NCBI RefSeq assembly: GCF_033110285.1
Contig: NZ_CP136995.1
Location: 2,604,001 to 2,668,000, forward strand
Length of the DNA stretch: 64,000 nucleotides
Origin: Ottowia sp. SB7-C50
GTDB taxonomy: Bacteria; Pseudomonadota; Gammaproteobacteria; Burkholderiales; Burkholderiaceae_C
Direction: 5' to 3'
The notes below the pieces were generated by a model. The model made no database searches. It saw only the letters and a program-made list of their open reading frames with translations, and was not told the DNA's origin. Shown one piece after another: positions 25,204 to 34,483 of the stretch (positions within the stretch are counted from its first letter, which is position 1; every line of letters starts with the position of its first letter). Made by a program: the position numbers and the translations under genes.

Positions 25204-25264
25204 TCGCCCGCGCTACAGCCGGCGCCGCTCGCGTTCTCGCGCGCGCGCGGCCACCATCGACCGG

Positions 25265-25861
25265 GTGGATGCCCCCATCGATCAGCACGAGAGTCCCTAC
25301 GAGTCGCAACGCCGCGCCGACAACATCGTGCGCGCCGGCGTCATCGCCGAGGTCGAGTTCGACCCCTGGCCTCAGTGCAGGGTGCAAATCGCCGGCAACA
25401 CCACCGGCTGGATGCCGTGGATGGCCATGCGCGCCGGCGGCGAAGAGGCCAGCTGGTGGGCGCCGATGGAAGGCGAACAAGTCCTCGTCTTCGCGCCCGG
25501 CGGCGACCTCAACGCCTGCATCGCCCTGCCCGGCATCTACTCCAACCAGATGGGGCCGCCCGCGCGCCATCCCAACCAGTTCAGGCTCCAGTGGAACGAC
25601 CTGGAGTACATGGAGCACCACCAGAAAAAGCTCACCATCCAGTTGCGCGACGAGCTCGAAATCATCGTCGGCACCGGCGCGCAGAAATCCATCCTGCGCA
25701 TCACCGGCTCCACCATCCGGCTGTCCACGCCCGAAGCCTCGCTGGACATCAGCAACATCGTGCGCGTCACCCCCGACGTGATCGCCGGCGCCACCCGCCT
25801 GCGCGAACACCTGCACACCGGCGTATCGCCCGGCAACGACTTGAGCGGCCCGCCTCCATGA
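25265..25861 (+). CDS. V: Baseplate assembly protein/spike (P2 gpV family)
   Basis: Central membrane-piercing spike of the baseplate. The GTG at 25,265 yields 198 residues: an OB-fold N-part (IVRAGVIAEVEF, VQIAGNTTGWMPWMAMRAGG, WWAPMEGEQVLVFAPGGDL), a beta-helix of short repeats (ISIRL-like: ILRITGSTIRLSTPEASLDI) and a C-terminal HTGVSPGND with histidines that can hold the iron at the tip, as in P2 V. It starts a run of overlapping baseplate genes. Confidence 0.93.
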   Translation: MDAPIDQHESPYESQRRADNIVRAGVIAEVEFDPWPQCRVQIAGNTTGWMPWMAMRAGGEEASWWAPMEGEQVLVFAPGGDLNACIALPGIYSNQMGPPARHPNQFRLQWNDLEYMEHHQKKLTIQLRDELEIIVGTGAQKSILRITGSTIRLSTPEASLDISNIVRVTPDVIAGATRLREHLHTGVSPGNDLSGPPP

Positions 25862-26217
25862 ACCGCGCCACCGGCCAGGCCCTCAGCGGCGTCGCCCACC
25901 TTACCCAGAGCGTCGCCGACATCCTGCTCACACCCATCGGCAGCCGCGTCATGCGCCGCGGCTACGGCTCGCTCGTGCCCGAACTGGTCGACCAGCCCGA
26001 CAACGCCGCCACCCGCCTGCGCCTGCGCGCCGCCGTCGCCGGCGCCCTCATGCGGTGGGAGCCGCGCCTGCGCGTCGAACGCGTGCAGATCAGCCCCGAC
26101 CCCGCCCGCCCCGGCCGCGCGCTGGTGCTGGTCGAAGCCACCCTGCTCACCCTGCTTGCGCCCGGCGCGCGCCCCCTCACCCTCAGCGTGCCGCTGCAGA
26201 CCGGAGCCGCGCCGTGA
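25858..26217 (+). CDS. W: Baseplate wedge protein (P2 gpW, gp25-like)
   Basis: 119-residue T4 gp25-like lysozyme-fold wedge protein. Family motifs: VADILLTPIGSRVMRRGYGS near the start and AGALMRWEPRLRVERVQI in the middle. The ATG overlaps the V stop, the stop overlaps the J start (GTGA). Confidence 0.93.
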   Translation: MNRATGQALSGVAHLTQSVADILLTPIGSRVMRRGYGSLVPELVDQPDNAATRLRLRAAVAGALMRWEPRLRVERVQISPDPARPGRALVLVEATLLTLLAPGARPLTLSVPLQTGAAP

Positions 26218-27074
26218 CCCTGCCCCTGCCCGATCTCACCCAGCTGCCCGCCCCGCAGGTGCTGGAGCCGATCGATTTCGAATCCATCAACAGCGCGCAC
26301 CGCGCCGACCTGCTCGCGCGCTACCCCCAGGCCGCCGACGTGCTGGCGCTCGAATCCGAGCCGCTCGCCAAACTCATCGAGGCCCACGCCTACCGTGAGC
26401 TGCTCTACCGCCAGCGCGTCAACGAAGCCGCGCGCGCCTACCTGCTGGCCTTTGCCACCGGCGCCGACCTGGACCACAAAGCCGCCTTCTACGGCCTCGC
26501 GCGCCTGGGCGGCGAAGACGACGAACACCTGCGCACCCGCATCCAGCTGCGCGTGCGCGCGCTCGCCGGCAACGGCACCGCCGAGCACTACGAACTGCTG
26601 GCCCTCAGCACCAGCCCCGACGTGCGCGCCGCCCGTGCACGCCAGCCCGCGCCCGGCCAGGTGCAGCTCATGCTGTGGCTGCACGATCGGCCCGGCATGG
26701 TGCCCGAGGCCGTGCGCAGCGCCGTGCAGGCCGTGGTGGACGATGGGCGCCACCGCCCCGTCGGCGTGCCCGTCACGGTCAGCCTGGCGCGGCCCCGGCC
26801 CATCGACATCACCGCCCGCCTGCAGCGCGAGCAGGGCGCCCCGGCCAACCTGGTGGCGCAGCTGCAGGCCGCGCTGCCCGCGCTCATCGATGCGCAGGCC
26901 GCCATCGGCCGCAGCCTGCCGCGCAGCTGGATCACCGCGCGCCTGCACGTCGCCGGCATCGCCAGCGTGACCTATGTCGGCGCGGCCACACCGCCCGAGA
27001 TCACCGAACTGGCCTTCGACGAAGTCGCCGCCGCCGGCACCGTGCAGCTCATCGACGCCGGGGTCGCCCCATGA
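26214..27074 (+). CDS. J: Baseplate protein J (P2 gpJ family)
   Basis: Baseplate wedge component (gp6-like) of 286 residues starting at a GTG that overlaps the W stop. Conserved stretches: SEPLAKLIEAHAYRELLYRQ, ATGADLDHKAAFYGLARL, VRALAGNGTAEHYELLALS. Followed by I with an ATGA overlap. Confidence 0.93.
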   Translation: MTLPLPDLTQLPAPQVLEPIDFESINSAHRADLLARYPQAADVLALESEPLAKLIEAHAYRELLYRQRVNEAARAYLLAFATGADLDHKAAFYGLARLGGEDDEHLRTRIQLRVRALAGNGTAEHYELLALSTSPDVRAARARQPAPGQVQLMLWLHDRPGMVPEAVRSAVQAVVDDGRHRPVGVPVTVSLARPRPIDITARLQREQGAPANLVAQLQAALPALIDAQAAIGRSLPRSWITARLHVAGIASVTYVGAATPPEITELAFDEVAAAGTVQLIDAGVAP

Positions 27075-28018
27075 GCACCGCCGAGCTCACCGTGCTGCCC
27101 CCCAGCGCCAGCGCGCTCGAGCGCGCCGTGGACCGCAGCGCGCCGCACTGGCAGGCTCTGGCCGAGGCCGTGCGCCCCGGACCGGGCGATCACCCCGCCG
27201 CCTTCCTGCCGTGGCTGGCTACCGAGTGGGGCCTGGCCGAATTCGCGCCGTACTTTGAAGACACGCCTGCGCTCGTCAGCGCGGCGCTGCCCTGGCTGTT
27301 CGAGCGCGGCGCCGGCGCCGGCGTGCTGCGCGCCCTGGGCTGGGTCGGCTTTCCCGATGCCGCGCTCGACGAAGACGGCGCCTGGCTGCACATCGACCTC
27401 GGCCGCACCGCCACCGCCACCGAACTGGCCCGCGCCGTGCACGTGGTGCGCGCCAGCCTGCCGGCGCACGTGCATTTTTATCGGGTGTTCTGGCAGTACG
27501 ACCTGCGCCATCTGCGGCTCGACCACGGCCGCCCGCTCGACAACGCGCTGCTCGACGACGACTCCGGCGTCTGGGTCCATTTCGAGCGCGGCCAGCCGCT
27601 CAAGGCCAGCTTCGGCCACCGCCACATCCAGGCCCCACCACCGGCCGCCGCGCGCCAGCTGCCCGGCCTGCAGGTGCACCTGCGCAGCGTCAAGCTCACG
27701 CACGACGACCGCATGCACCTCGACAGCTGGCGGCTCGACAGCCACCTGCTGGTCGACAGCTTTGGCGGCGTCTGCGCCGTGCTGCGCGGCGACGTGCCCA
27801 CGCCCACTCGCGGCGCGCCGCTGCTCACTTACGGCCTCGCCCACGTGGCGCGCAGCGCACCCGCCAGCGACCACACCCGCGCCACCGGCGGCGCCCAGGC
27901 GCTGCGCACCGGCCACGTGCCCTCGGCCCTGCCTCGCTCCGGCCGCTGGCTGGGGCGGTGGGACCAACGCTGCTGGCGCATCAGCATTCCGGGCCGCCGC
28001 GCGGCCCTCACCGAGTAA
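27071..28018 (+). CDS. I: Tail protein I (P2 gpI family) with extended C-terminus
   Basis: Baseplate wedge/fibre-attachment protein. The first about 190 residues match P2 I (HPAAFLPWLATEWGLAEF, AAAL-like ALPWLFERGAGAGVLRALGW, LPAHVHFYRVFWQYDLRHLR). P2 I is about 180 residues; here 315 are present, with a C-terminal extension (about 190-315) rich in paired aromatic/His residues that may carry the fibre-docking interface for the second fibre module directly downstream. The frame passes a C6 tract intact. Confidence 0.9.
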   Translation: MSTAELTVLPPSASALERAVDRSAPHWQALAEAVRPGPGDHPAAFLPWLATEWGLAEFAPYFEDTPALVSAALPWLFERGAGAGVLRALGWVGFPDAALDEDGAWLHIDLGRTATATELARAVHVVRASLPAHVHFYRVFWQYDLRHLRLDHGRPLDNALLDDDSGVWVHFERGQPLKASFGHRHIQAPPPAAARQLPGLQVHLRSVKLTHDDRMHLDSWRLDSHLLVDSFGGVCAVLRGDVPTPTRGAPLLTYGLAHVARSAPASDHTRATGGAQALRTGHVPSALPRSGRWLGRWDQRCWRISIPGRRAALTE

Positions 28019-28039
28019 CGAAACGGAGAGCCCCACACC

Positions 28040-28528
28040 ATGGCAGCCACCCTGCAAGAATCCGGCCGCATCGGCCTCGCCATCGCTGTTGCCAGCCAGC
28101 CGCTGCACCTGGCCTGGGGCCGCGGCAGCCCAGCCTGGGACAGCACGCCCGAAAGCCCGCCCGGCAACGCCAATGCGCTCACCGACGAGATCGGCCGCCG
28201 GCTGATTTCCGACATCGGCTACGCCGAGCCATCGCCCACCGGCGAGATCGAGCTGCCCTCGGGCGAACGCTACGCCCGCGTGCCCGGCCCCACGCCCTAC
28301 GTGCACGTGCGCGTCACCTTCGACTTTGCCGATGCCGAGGGCGAAACCATCCGCGAGCTGGGCCTGACCATGGGCGCGCAGACCGCCGCCGGCTTGCCCG
28401 CTGGGCAGCGCTATTTCAGCCCGTCGCAGGTCACCGCGCCGGGCCGCATGTACATGATCGAGCGCGTGGGCTTCTTCGTGCGCAGCGGCGCCGTGCGCCA
28501 GTTCTTTGAATACATCCTGCCGTTCTGA
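28040..28528 (+). CDS. Tail-associated phage protein of unknown function
   Basis: 162-residue protein preceded by GGAGAG. Begins with QESGRIGLAIAVASQPLHLAWGRG and ends VGFFVRSGAVRQFFEYILPF. It lies between gpI and the very large DUF4815-type protein; similarly placed proteins occur with DUF4815 genes in other myophages. Probably a structural linker of the fibre complex; no motif gives a function. Confidence 0.65.
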   Translation: MAATLQESGRIGLAIAVASQPLHLAWGRGSPAWDSTPESPPGNANALTDEIGRRLISDIGYAEPSPTGEIELPSGERYARVPGPTPYVHVRVTFDFADAEGETIRELGLTMGAQTAAGLPAGQRYFSPSQVTAPGRMYMIERVGFFVRSGAVRQFFEYILPF

Positions 28529-28536
28529 GGCCCGCC

Positions 28537-31500
28537 ATGACCTCCCAAATCTACAACCGGTTTGACCCGGCCAAGAACTACAACCGCCACCTGTTCCGCG
28601 CCGACAAGGTGCTGCAAAGCGCCGAGCTCAACGAGCTGCAAAGCAGCGTGCACCAGCGCCTGCGCGGCGTGGCAGACGTGCTGTTCAAGGAGGGCGACAT
28701 CGTTCGCCAGGCCGGCATCAACGTCAACCGCGACACCGGCGCCACCACCTGCGAATCCGGCGCGCTGTACCTCGACGGCGCCGTGCGCGGCGTGCCCCCG
28801 GCCAGCTTCACCATTGCCGTGCTCGGCATCGTCCACGTCGGCGTCTACCTGCTGCGCACCACCATCACCGAACTGGAAGACCCCGCGCTGCGCAACCCCG
28901 CCGCCGGCACCCGCGGCTATCAGGAAGCCGGCGCTGCGCGCGAGCGCATCGACATCACCTGGGGCTTTCACGGCGACGGCCAGCCGGGCGATTTCTTCCC
29001 GGTCTGGACGGTGGAAGACGGCATCGTCCAGCACAAGGACGTGCCGCCCAACCTCGACATGGTCACGCAGGCGATTGCGCGCTACGACCGCGACTCCGCC
29101 GGCGGCACCTACATCGTGCGCGGGCTGGAGCTGGTCGCCGCGCCCGACCTGAACAGCGGCGAGCAGGTCTACATCCTGGGCGAAGGCGCCGCGCGCGTGC
29201 TCGGCAAAAACCTCGAGCTGTCGGCCTCGCGCCGGCTGGTCTACAACGCCCAGCCGGATCTGGACTTTGTTGACAGCGAGCCGCACCAGTCCGCCGGCAC
29301 CGCCACCCAGCGCTTCACCTTTGGCCGCACGCCGGTCTCGGGCACGCCCACCGTGCGCTACACCGCGCGCAAGACCGTCACGCTGGCGCACGGCGGCTTC
29401 AGCGGCGCCGCCGACCCACTGCCCGACGCGTCCGTCATCGTGGTCGAGCAGGTCAAGCAGGGCGCCACCATCTACGCCGCCCCGGCCGACTACAAGCTCG
29501 CCGCCGGCCAGATCGACTGGAGCCCCGAGGGCGCCGAGCCTATCCCCGGAAGCAGCTACGAGGTCACTTACCTCTACATCCGCACCCACGCCGCCGACGA
29601 TGTGCAGGGCGACAGCTTCGCCGTCACCGGCGCGCTGGCGGCCACGCAGGTGCTGGTGAGCTACCACCACGCGCTGCGCCGCTACGACCGCCTGTGCATC
29701 GACGCGCAGGGCCGTGTGGAATGGATTCGCGGCAACCCCTCGGCCTGGTCGCCCACGCGCCCGGCCGTGCCCGGCCACATGCTGGCGCTGGCCAGCGTCA
29801 TGCAGACCTGGGACCTGCGCCGCCGCGTCATCGCCGACGGCGTGCGCGTGGTGCCCATGAACGAGCTGGCCGACCACCGCGCCACGCTCGACGCCATCCT
29901 CGAAGACCAGGCCGAAATCCGCCTGGCCGTCGACATTGCAGGCCGCCACAGCGGCATCAAGAAAGGCCTGTTTGCCGACCCCATGCTCGGCAACGGCATG
30001 CGCGACGCCGGCGTGCCGCAAACCGCCGCCGTGCTGGGCCGTGCGCTGCGCCTGCCCATGACGGTCGACGTGACGCAGATCGGCCAGTCCATCAGTGAAC
30101 GCCAGAGCCCGGCCCACACCCACCTGGTGGTGCTGTCGCAGCCGCTGCGCACCGGCTCGATGAAGGTCAACCCGTACAGCGCCTTCGACCCGCTGCCCGC
30201 CGACGTCGTGCTGGCCCCCGCCATCGACCGCTGGGTGCAAACCATCGACCAGTGGGCGCCCACCGTGCAGACCGTGTTCCTGCGCTGGGGCGACGCGCGC
30301 GCCGAAACGCTGGGCGACGACGAGGTGATCCGCGAAACCCGCGAAACCGTGCGCGGCACGCGCGCCGCCGAATTCCTGCGCCAGATCGACATCGAATTCA
30401 CGCTCGGCTTCAAGTCGGGCGAAGCCATCCTGTCGCTCACCTTCGACGGCCTGCCGGTCAACCCCCACCCCATCGGCGGCGGCAGCCTCATCGCCAACAC
30501 CCAGGGCCGGCTGCGTGGCAAGTTCACCATTCCGGCCAGCGTGCCCGCCGGCACCAAGCTGGTCGAATTCGTGGGCGACAAAGGCAGCCGCGGCACCGCG
30601 CTGTTCACCGGCACCGGCACCCTCATCGAGCGCGAGCTGCAGCAGGTGCTGCTGCGCCAGCCACCCCGGCAGCCGGTCGACCCGCTGGCGCAGACCTTCA
30701 TGGTCGACCGCCCGCGCCACATCACCGGCGCCGACCTGTGGTTCGCCGCGCGCGGCACCACCGACGCCATCGTGCAGCTGCGCGAGGCCGAAGCCGGCTT
30801 CCCCACCCAGCGCGTGGTGGCCGAACGCCGCGTCACCCCGGCGCAGATGCTGCTGGGCGGTCAGGCCACGCGCGTCACCTGGCCCCCGGTGCTGCTCACG
30901 CCCGAGCGCGAATACGCCCTGGTCGCGCTGTCCGACGACGCCACCACCGCCCTGGCCGTGGCCGAGCTCGGCGCCTGGGACGCCACCGCCCAGCGCTGGG
31001 TCACCAGCCAGCCCTACCAGGTCGGCGTGCTGCTGTCGTCCAGCAACGCCAGCACCTGGACGCCGCACCAGGACCGCGACCTGGCCTTCAGCCTGCTCGC
31101 CGCCGACTACACCCAGACCGAGCGCAGCATCGATCTGGGCAGCGCCCAGGTCACCGACGCCACCGAGCTGCTGGTGCAGGCCATGGTGCACCAGCCCAGC
31201 GCCGCCTGCAGCGCGCTGATGGTGCTCACGCTCGACGACAACAGCCAGTACACCGTCGCCCCCGGCCAGCCCGCCCAGCTGCCACTGCGCTACACCGGCG
31301 CGGTGCACGTGCAGGCCCGCCTGCGCGGCGACAGCACCCTGGCCGCCACGCTGGAGCCCGGCATCCAGCTGCTGGCCGCCTCGCTGCAGACCAGCGGCAC
31401 CTACGTCAGCCCGTTCATCACGGCCGGCGGCAGCGTGCGCGTGCGCGTGCTGTTCCAGGCCGATCTGCCGGCCGGCAGCGCGGTGCAGGTGCACGCGCAA

Positions 31501-31686
31501 GACGACGCCGGCGGCGCCTGGACGCTGGTGCCGTTCCAGGAAACCCTGGGCGCCACCGTGGGCAGCGTGGAGCTGGCGCACGAGCTGGCCAATTTCAACG
31601 CCGCGCGCCTGCGCGTGCGCCTGACCCTCACCGGCAGCCACACCGCGCGCCCGGTGCTGCGCAACCTGCGCGTGGTGGTGCTGTAA
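28537..31686 (+). CDS. Large DUF4815-type tail protein
   Basis: 1,049-residue virion protein that replaces the P2 fibre gene H. The N-terminal block YNRFDPAKNYNRHLFRADKV then LQSAELNELQSSVHQRLRG is the recognisable start of DUF4815 proteins. The remainder is mostly beta-structure with repeated aromatic-rich modules, for example MVDRPRHITGADLWFAARG and a carbohydrate-binding-like C-terminal third. Probably the proximal fibre or an adhesion platform. The molecular role of DUF4815 is not established. Confidence 0.8.
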   Translation: MTSQIYNRFDPAKNYNRHLFRADKVLQSAELNELQSSVHQRLRGVADVLFKEGDIVRQAGINVNRDTGATTCESGALYLDGAVRGVPPASFTIAVLGIVHVGVYLLRTTITELEDPALRNPAAGTRGYQEAGAARERIDITWGFHGDGQPGDFFPVWTVEDGIVQHKDVPPNLDMVTQAIARYDRDSAGGTYIVRGLELVAAPDLNSGEQVYILGEGAARVLGKNLELSASRRLVYNAQPDLDFVDSEPHQSAGTATQRFTFGRTPVSGTPTVRYTARKTVTLAHGGFSGAADPLPDASVIVVEQVKQGATIYAAPADYKLAAGQIDWSPEGAEPIPGSSYEVTYLYIRTHAADDVQGDSFAVTGALAATQVLVSYHHALRRYDRLCIDAQGRVEWIRGNPSAWSPTRPAVPGHMLALASVMQTWDLRRRVIADGVRVVPMNELADHRATLDAILEDQAEIRLAVDIAGRHSGIKKGLFADPMLGNGMRDAGVPQTAAVLGRALRLPMTVDVTQIGQSISERQSPAHTHLVVLSQPLRTGSMKVNPYSAFDPLPADVVLAPAIDRWVQTIDQWAPTVQTVFLRWGDARAETLGDDEVIRETRETVRGTRAAEFLRQIDIEFTLGFKSGEAILSLTFDGLPVNPHPIGGGSLIANTQGRLRGKFTIPASVPAGTKLVEFVGDKGSRGTALFTGTGTLIERELQQVLLRQPPRQPVDPLAQTFMVDRPRHITGADLWFAARGTTDAIVQLREAEAGFPTQRVVAERRVTPAQMLLGGQATRVTWPPVLLTPEREYALVALSDDATTALAVAELGAWDATAQRWVTSQPYQVGVLLSSSNASTWTPHQDRDLAFSLLAADYTQTERSIDLGSAQVTDATELLVQAMVHQPSAACSALMVLTLDDNSQYTVAPGQPAQLPLRYTGAVHVQARLRGDSTLAATLEPGIQLLAASLQTSGTYVSPFITAGGSVRVRVLFQADLPAGSAVQVHAQDDAGGAWTLVPFQETLGATVGSVELAHELANFNAARLRVRLTLTGSHTARPVLRNLRVVVL

Positions 31687-31701
31687 CCCGAGCCGATTGC
31701 C

Positions 31702-32604
31702 ATGCCCACCAACGACACCACCCAACACCTGTCGCTGCCGCTGCCGCATCCGGACAACGAGCTGGAAGACGATGTGCTGCGCCTGCGCGACGCGCTGTCG
31801 GCCGTAGACCTGGCATTGAAAAGCCTGATCGATGGCCTGGCGCTGCGCGCCACCAGCGTCGCGCTGGGGCAGGTCAACACCAGCCTGCAGCAGGCCATCA
31901 CGCTGCTCAGCAACGGCACCACCGATGCGCTGAATGCGCTCGACGGCCGCATCGACACGCTAGAGGCCAGCAGCATCTTCACCGTCAACGGCAAGTCCGC
32001 CACCGAACACGCGCTGACGCTGCAGCCCGCCGACATCGGCGCCATGGCCACGGGTCAGGACGGCTGGGGCGGCACCGGCCTGAACACAGTCACCGACTGC
32101 AGCGCCGCGCCCGCGCGCAACCTGCGCTTCACCGGCACCGGCCTGGCCAACGCGCCCGGCACCGGCGCCTGGGTCATCGACCAGGTGCTCTACAACACCG
32201 ACTGGCGCATGCAGCTGGCGGTCGGCGCCAGCGCCGGCAATGCGGGCCGCGTGTTCCTGCGCCAGCGCGTCAACACCACCTGGCGGCCCTGGGTGCGCCT
32301 GGGCCAGCAGAGCGAGGACTACGTCGACATCAGCGCCGACGGCGTCATCGACTGCCAGGCCGGATCGGTGTTCTACCTGGCGATGAGCGGCAACCAGACG
32401 CTGACCATCATCAACCCGCCGCCCGCCGGCGCCGGCTACCTGGGTTTGCTGGAGATCGCCTACACCAGCGGCGCGCTCACGCGGCCCGCCGGCTCCACGC
32501 TGTCGGGCACGGCGCAGATGCTCAGCGGCAAGCGCTACCTCATGCCCTTCAACCGCTCGCAGGCCGGCGTTTGGCAGTTCGTGCTGACGCAGGAGTTCAA
32601 CTGA
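31702..32604 (+). CDS. Tail-fibre protein with coiled-coil shaft
   Basis: 300-residue protein: a short N-terminal attachment part, a coiled-coil (about residues 25-95, LRDALSAVDLALKSLIDGLA), then NGKSATEHALTLQPADIGA, a fibre motif, and a knob (GTGAWVIDQVLYNTDWRMQL...RQRVNTTWRPWVRLG) like pyocin/fibre knobs. Overlaps the next gene by one base. Likely trimeric distal fibre. Confidence 0.8.
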   Translation: MPTNDTTQHLSLPLPHPDNELEDDVLRLRDALSAVDLALKSLIDGLALRATSVALGQVNTSLQQAITLLSNGTTDALNALDGRIDTLEASSIFTVNGKSATEHALTLQPADIGAMATGQDGWGGTGLNTVTDCSAAPARNLRFTGTGLANAPGTGAWVIDQVLYNTDWRMQLAVGASAGNAGRVFLRQRVNTTWRPWVRLGQQSEDYVDISADGVIDCQAGSVFYLAMSGNQTLTIINPPPAGAGYLGLLEIAYTSGALTRPAGSTLSGTAQMLSGKRYLMPFNRSQAGVWQFVLTQEFN

Positions 32605-33884
32605 TGCGCCAGCGCGCCATCTTCATGGCGGCCCGGCAAAGCCCCATCAGCTACGTCACCAGCGTCAACGGTGGCGCGCTGTCCGCCGGCAGCACCAGCG
32701 TCACCGTGCCCGCGCACGCCGTGGGCGACCTGCTCATCGCCTTCGGCGCCAGCACCGCCGGCATCCCCGCCACCCCGGCGGGCTGGACGTCGCTGGCCAC
32801 CGTCAGCAACACCGGCGGCCTGTACGGCCGCGCCGTCTACAAAACCGGCAGCGGCAACAGCGAGACGGCCACCTTCACCTCGGCCGGCGGCAACAGCGCG
32901 GGCGCATGGTCGTCGGCCATCGTGCTGCGCGGCGTCACCGGCATCGGCGCCGTGGCCGTCACGCAGAACAACTTCACCACCTCGCAGAGCGTCACGCTGC
33001 CCGCGCTGACGCTGCAGGACACGTCGGGCCAGAGCGCCGTGCTGTGCGCGCACGCTGCGTCTCCCCTGACCGGAGCGGGCGGTGAAATGCGTCTGCTGAA
33101 TGGCTTGGGCCTGCTGCGCGGGCCGACCAGCTGGCCGGCGCTAACGGCATCCATTGCGCCCTACACAGCGCGCCCTATCGGTTACGCCATCGAGCTGCGC
33201 GGCGCCGCGCTGCCGGTGTGCGGGCAGGCGGTTTTCACCGCCAGCGGCACTTGGACACCACCCCCGGGCGTCACCAACTTCAGCGCTGTGGCCGTGCAGC
33301 GCGGCGGCGCGCAGGGCGAAGCCAATGCCAGCAAGATCACCGTGGGCGGCACCGTGGTGCTGCGCGCGCTCAACGGCAGCCGCGTGGGCCAGGGCGGTGG
33401 CGATGGCGGGTTGGGCGGCGCATCGCTGCTGGCCAGCATCGGCTCGTCGGGCGGCTACCCCGGCGGCGGCACCGACACGGACTACGGCGGCGGCGGCGCG
33501 GGCGGCTACGCGGGCAACGGCGGGCGCGGCGGGCGCAGCGGGCAGGGCATCGCCCCAACGGCCGGCAGCGGCGGCGGCGGCGGCGGCGGCGACTCGGACG
33601 GCACCGGCCCCGGCAGCGGTGGCGGGGTGGGCCTGTACGGCCAGGGCGCCAGTGGCGCGGCGTCCAACGGTAATGGCGGCGACGGCTCTCCCCCCGGCCC
33701 TTTTTACGGCGTCGGGCTGGGTGCCGCCTTCGGCGGAGACGGCCGTGGCGGCGCGCTCGCCTGGGCCAACGACATTGCCTGCACGCCCGGCGTGGGCGTG
33801 GCGGTGCAGGCCATTGACGGCGGCGCCGTCCGAATCATCTGGGGCGGCGGCCGGTCGTTCCCCTTCAACGCAGGAGACGCCTGA
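32604..33884 (+). CDS. Glycine-rich fibre-tip adhesin
   Basis: 426-residue protein ending in a polyglycine region (about residues 265-400; runs such as DYGGGGAGGYAGNGGRGGRS) and VRIIWGGGRSFPFN, a C-terminus typical of Gly-rich phage appendage proteins. Polyglycine bundles occur in distal adhesins of T-even-like phages, where variable loops bind the receptor. The first half is a beta-sandwich (SYVTSVNGGALSAGSTSVTV). By position it is the receptor-binding tip of the second fibre; this is inference. Confidence 0.75.
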   Translation: MRQRAIFMAARQSPISYVTSVNGGALSAGSTSVTVPAHAVGDLLIAFGASTAGIPATPAGWTSLATVSNTGGLYGRAVYKTGSGNSETATFTSAGGNSAGAWSSAIVLRGVTGIGAVAVTQNNFTTSQSVTLPALTLQDTSGQSAVLCAHAASPLTGAGGEMRLLNGLGLLRGPTSWPALTASIAPYTARPIGYAIELRGAALPVCGQAVFTASGTWTPPPGVTNFSAVAVQRGGAQGEANASKITVGGTVVLRALNGSRVGQGGGDGGLGGASLLASIGSSGGYPGGGTDTDYGGGGAGGYAGNGGRGGRSGQGIAPTAGSGGGGGGGDSDGTGPGSGGGVGLYGQGASGAASNGNGGDGSPPGPFYGVGLGAAFGGDGRGGALAWANDIACTPGVGVAVQAIDGGAVRIIWGGGRSFPFNAGDA

Positions 33885-34483
33885 TGTTTGTCAAAACCGA
33901 AACCGGCGCGGCCATGACCGCCGCGCAGATCATCGCGGCACACCCGCTCACGCTGTTCCCCACGCCCTTCGCGCCGCCCGATGGCTATGCCCCGCTGGCC
34001 GACATCGCCCCGCCCGCGCACGACCCCGACACGCAGCGGCTGGAGCCGCTGGCGCCGGTGAAGGTGGGCAGCGTGTGGGAGCCGCGCTGGCAGGTGGTCA
34101 ACCGCCCGGCGCAGACTGTGGCCGAGGAGCTGGCTGCGGCCAAGGAGGCCAAGAACGCCGAGATCAACGCGGCCCGGCTGGCCGCCAACACCTCGACCTT
34201 CGCGCACGCCGGGAAGGTGTTCGCGTGTGACCAACTCAGCCGCTCCGACATCGACGGCACGAATGGATTTGTGACGCTGTACGGCGCACTGCCGCCGGGC
34301 TGGCCGGGCGGCTGGAAGGCCGTGGACAACACCTACCTGCCGATCAACGACGTGGCTGCGTGGAAAGATTTCTACACCTCGATGTTCGCCGCCGGCGCCG
34401 CCAACTTTGCCAAGGCGCAGACGCTCAAGGCCAGCCTGGACGCCGCCACCACGCTGGCGCAGGTGCGGGGGATCGTCTGGTGA
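33884..34483 (+). CDS. Tail-fibre accessory/assembly protein (DUF4376-like)
   Basis: 199-residue protein overlapping the adhesin gene. A helical stretch (EELAAAKEAKNAEINAARLA) and the block FACDQLSRSDIDGTNGFVTL resemble DUF4376-type proteins found next to fibre genes. Probably a fibre chaperone. Its stop overlaps the next GTG start. Confidence 0.7.
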   Translation: MFVKTETGAAMTAAQIIAAHPLTLFPTPFAPPDGYAPLADIAPPAHDPDTQRLEPLAPVKVGSVWEPRWQVVNRPAQTVAEELAAAKEAKNAEINAARLAANTSTFAHAGKVFACDQLSRSDIDGTNGFVTLYGALPPGWPGGWKAVDNTYLPINDVAAWKDFYTSMFAAGAANFAKAQTLKASLDAATTLAQVRGIVW

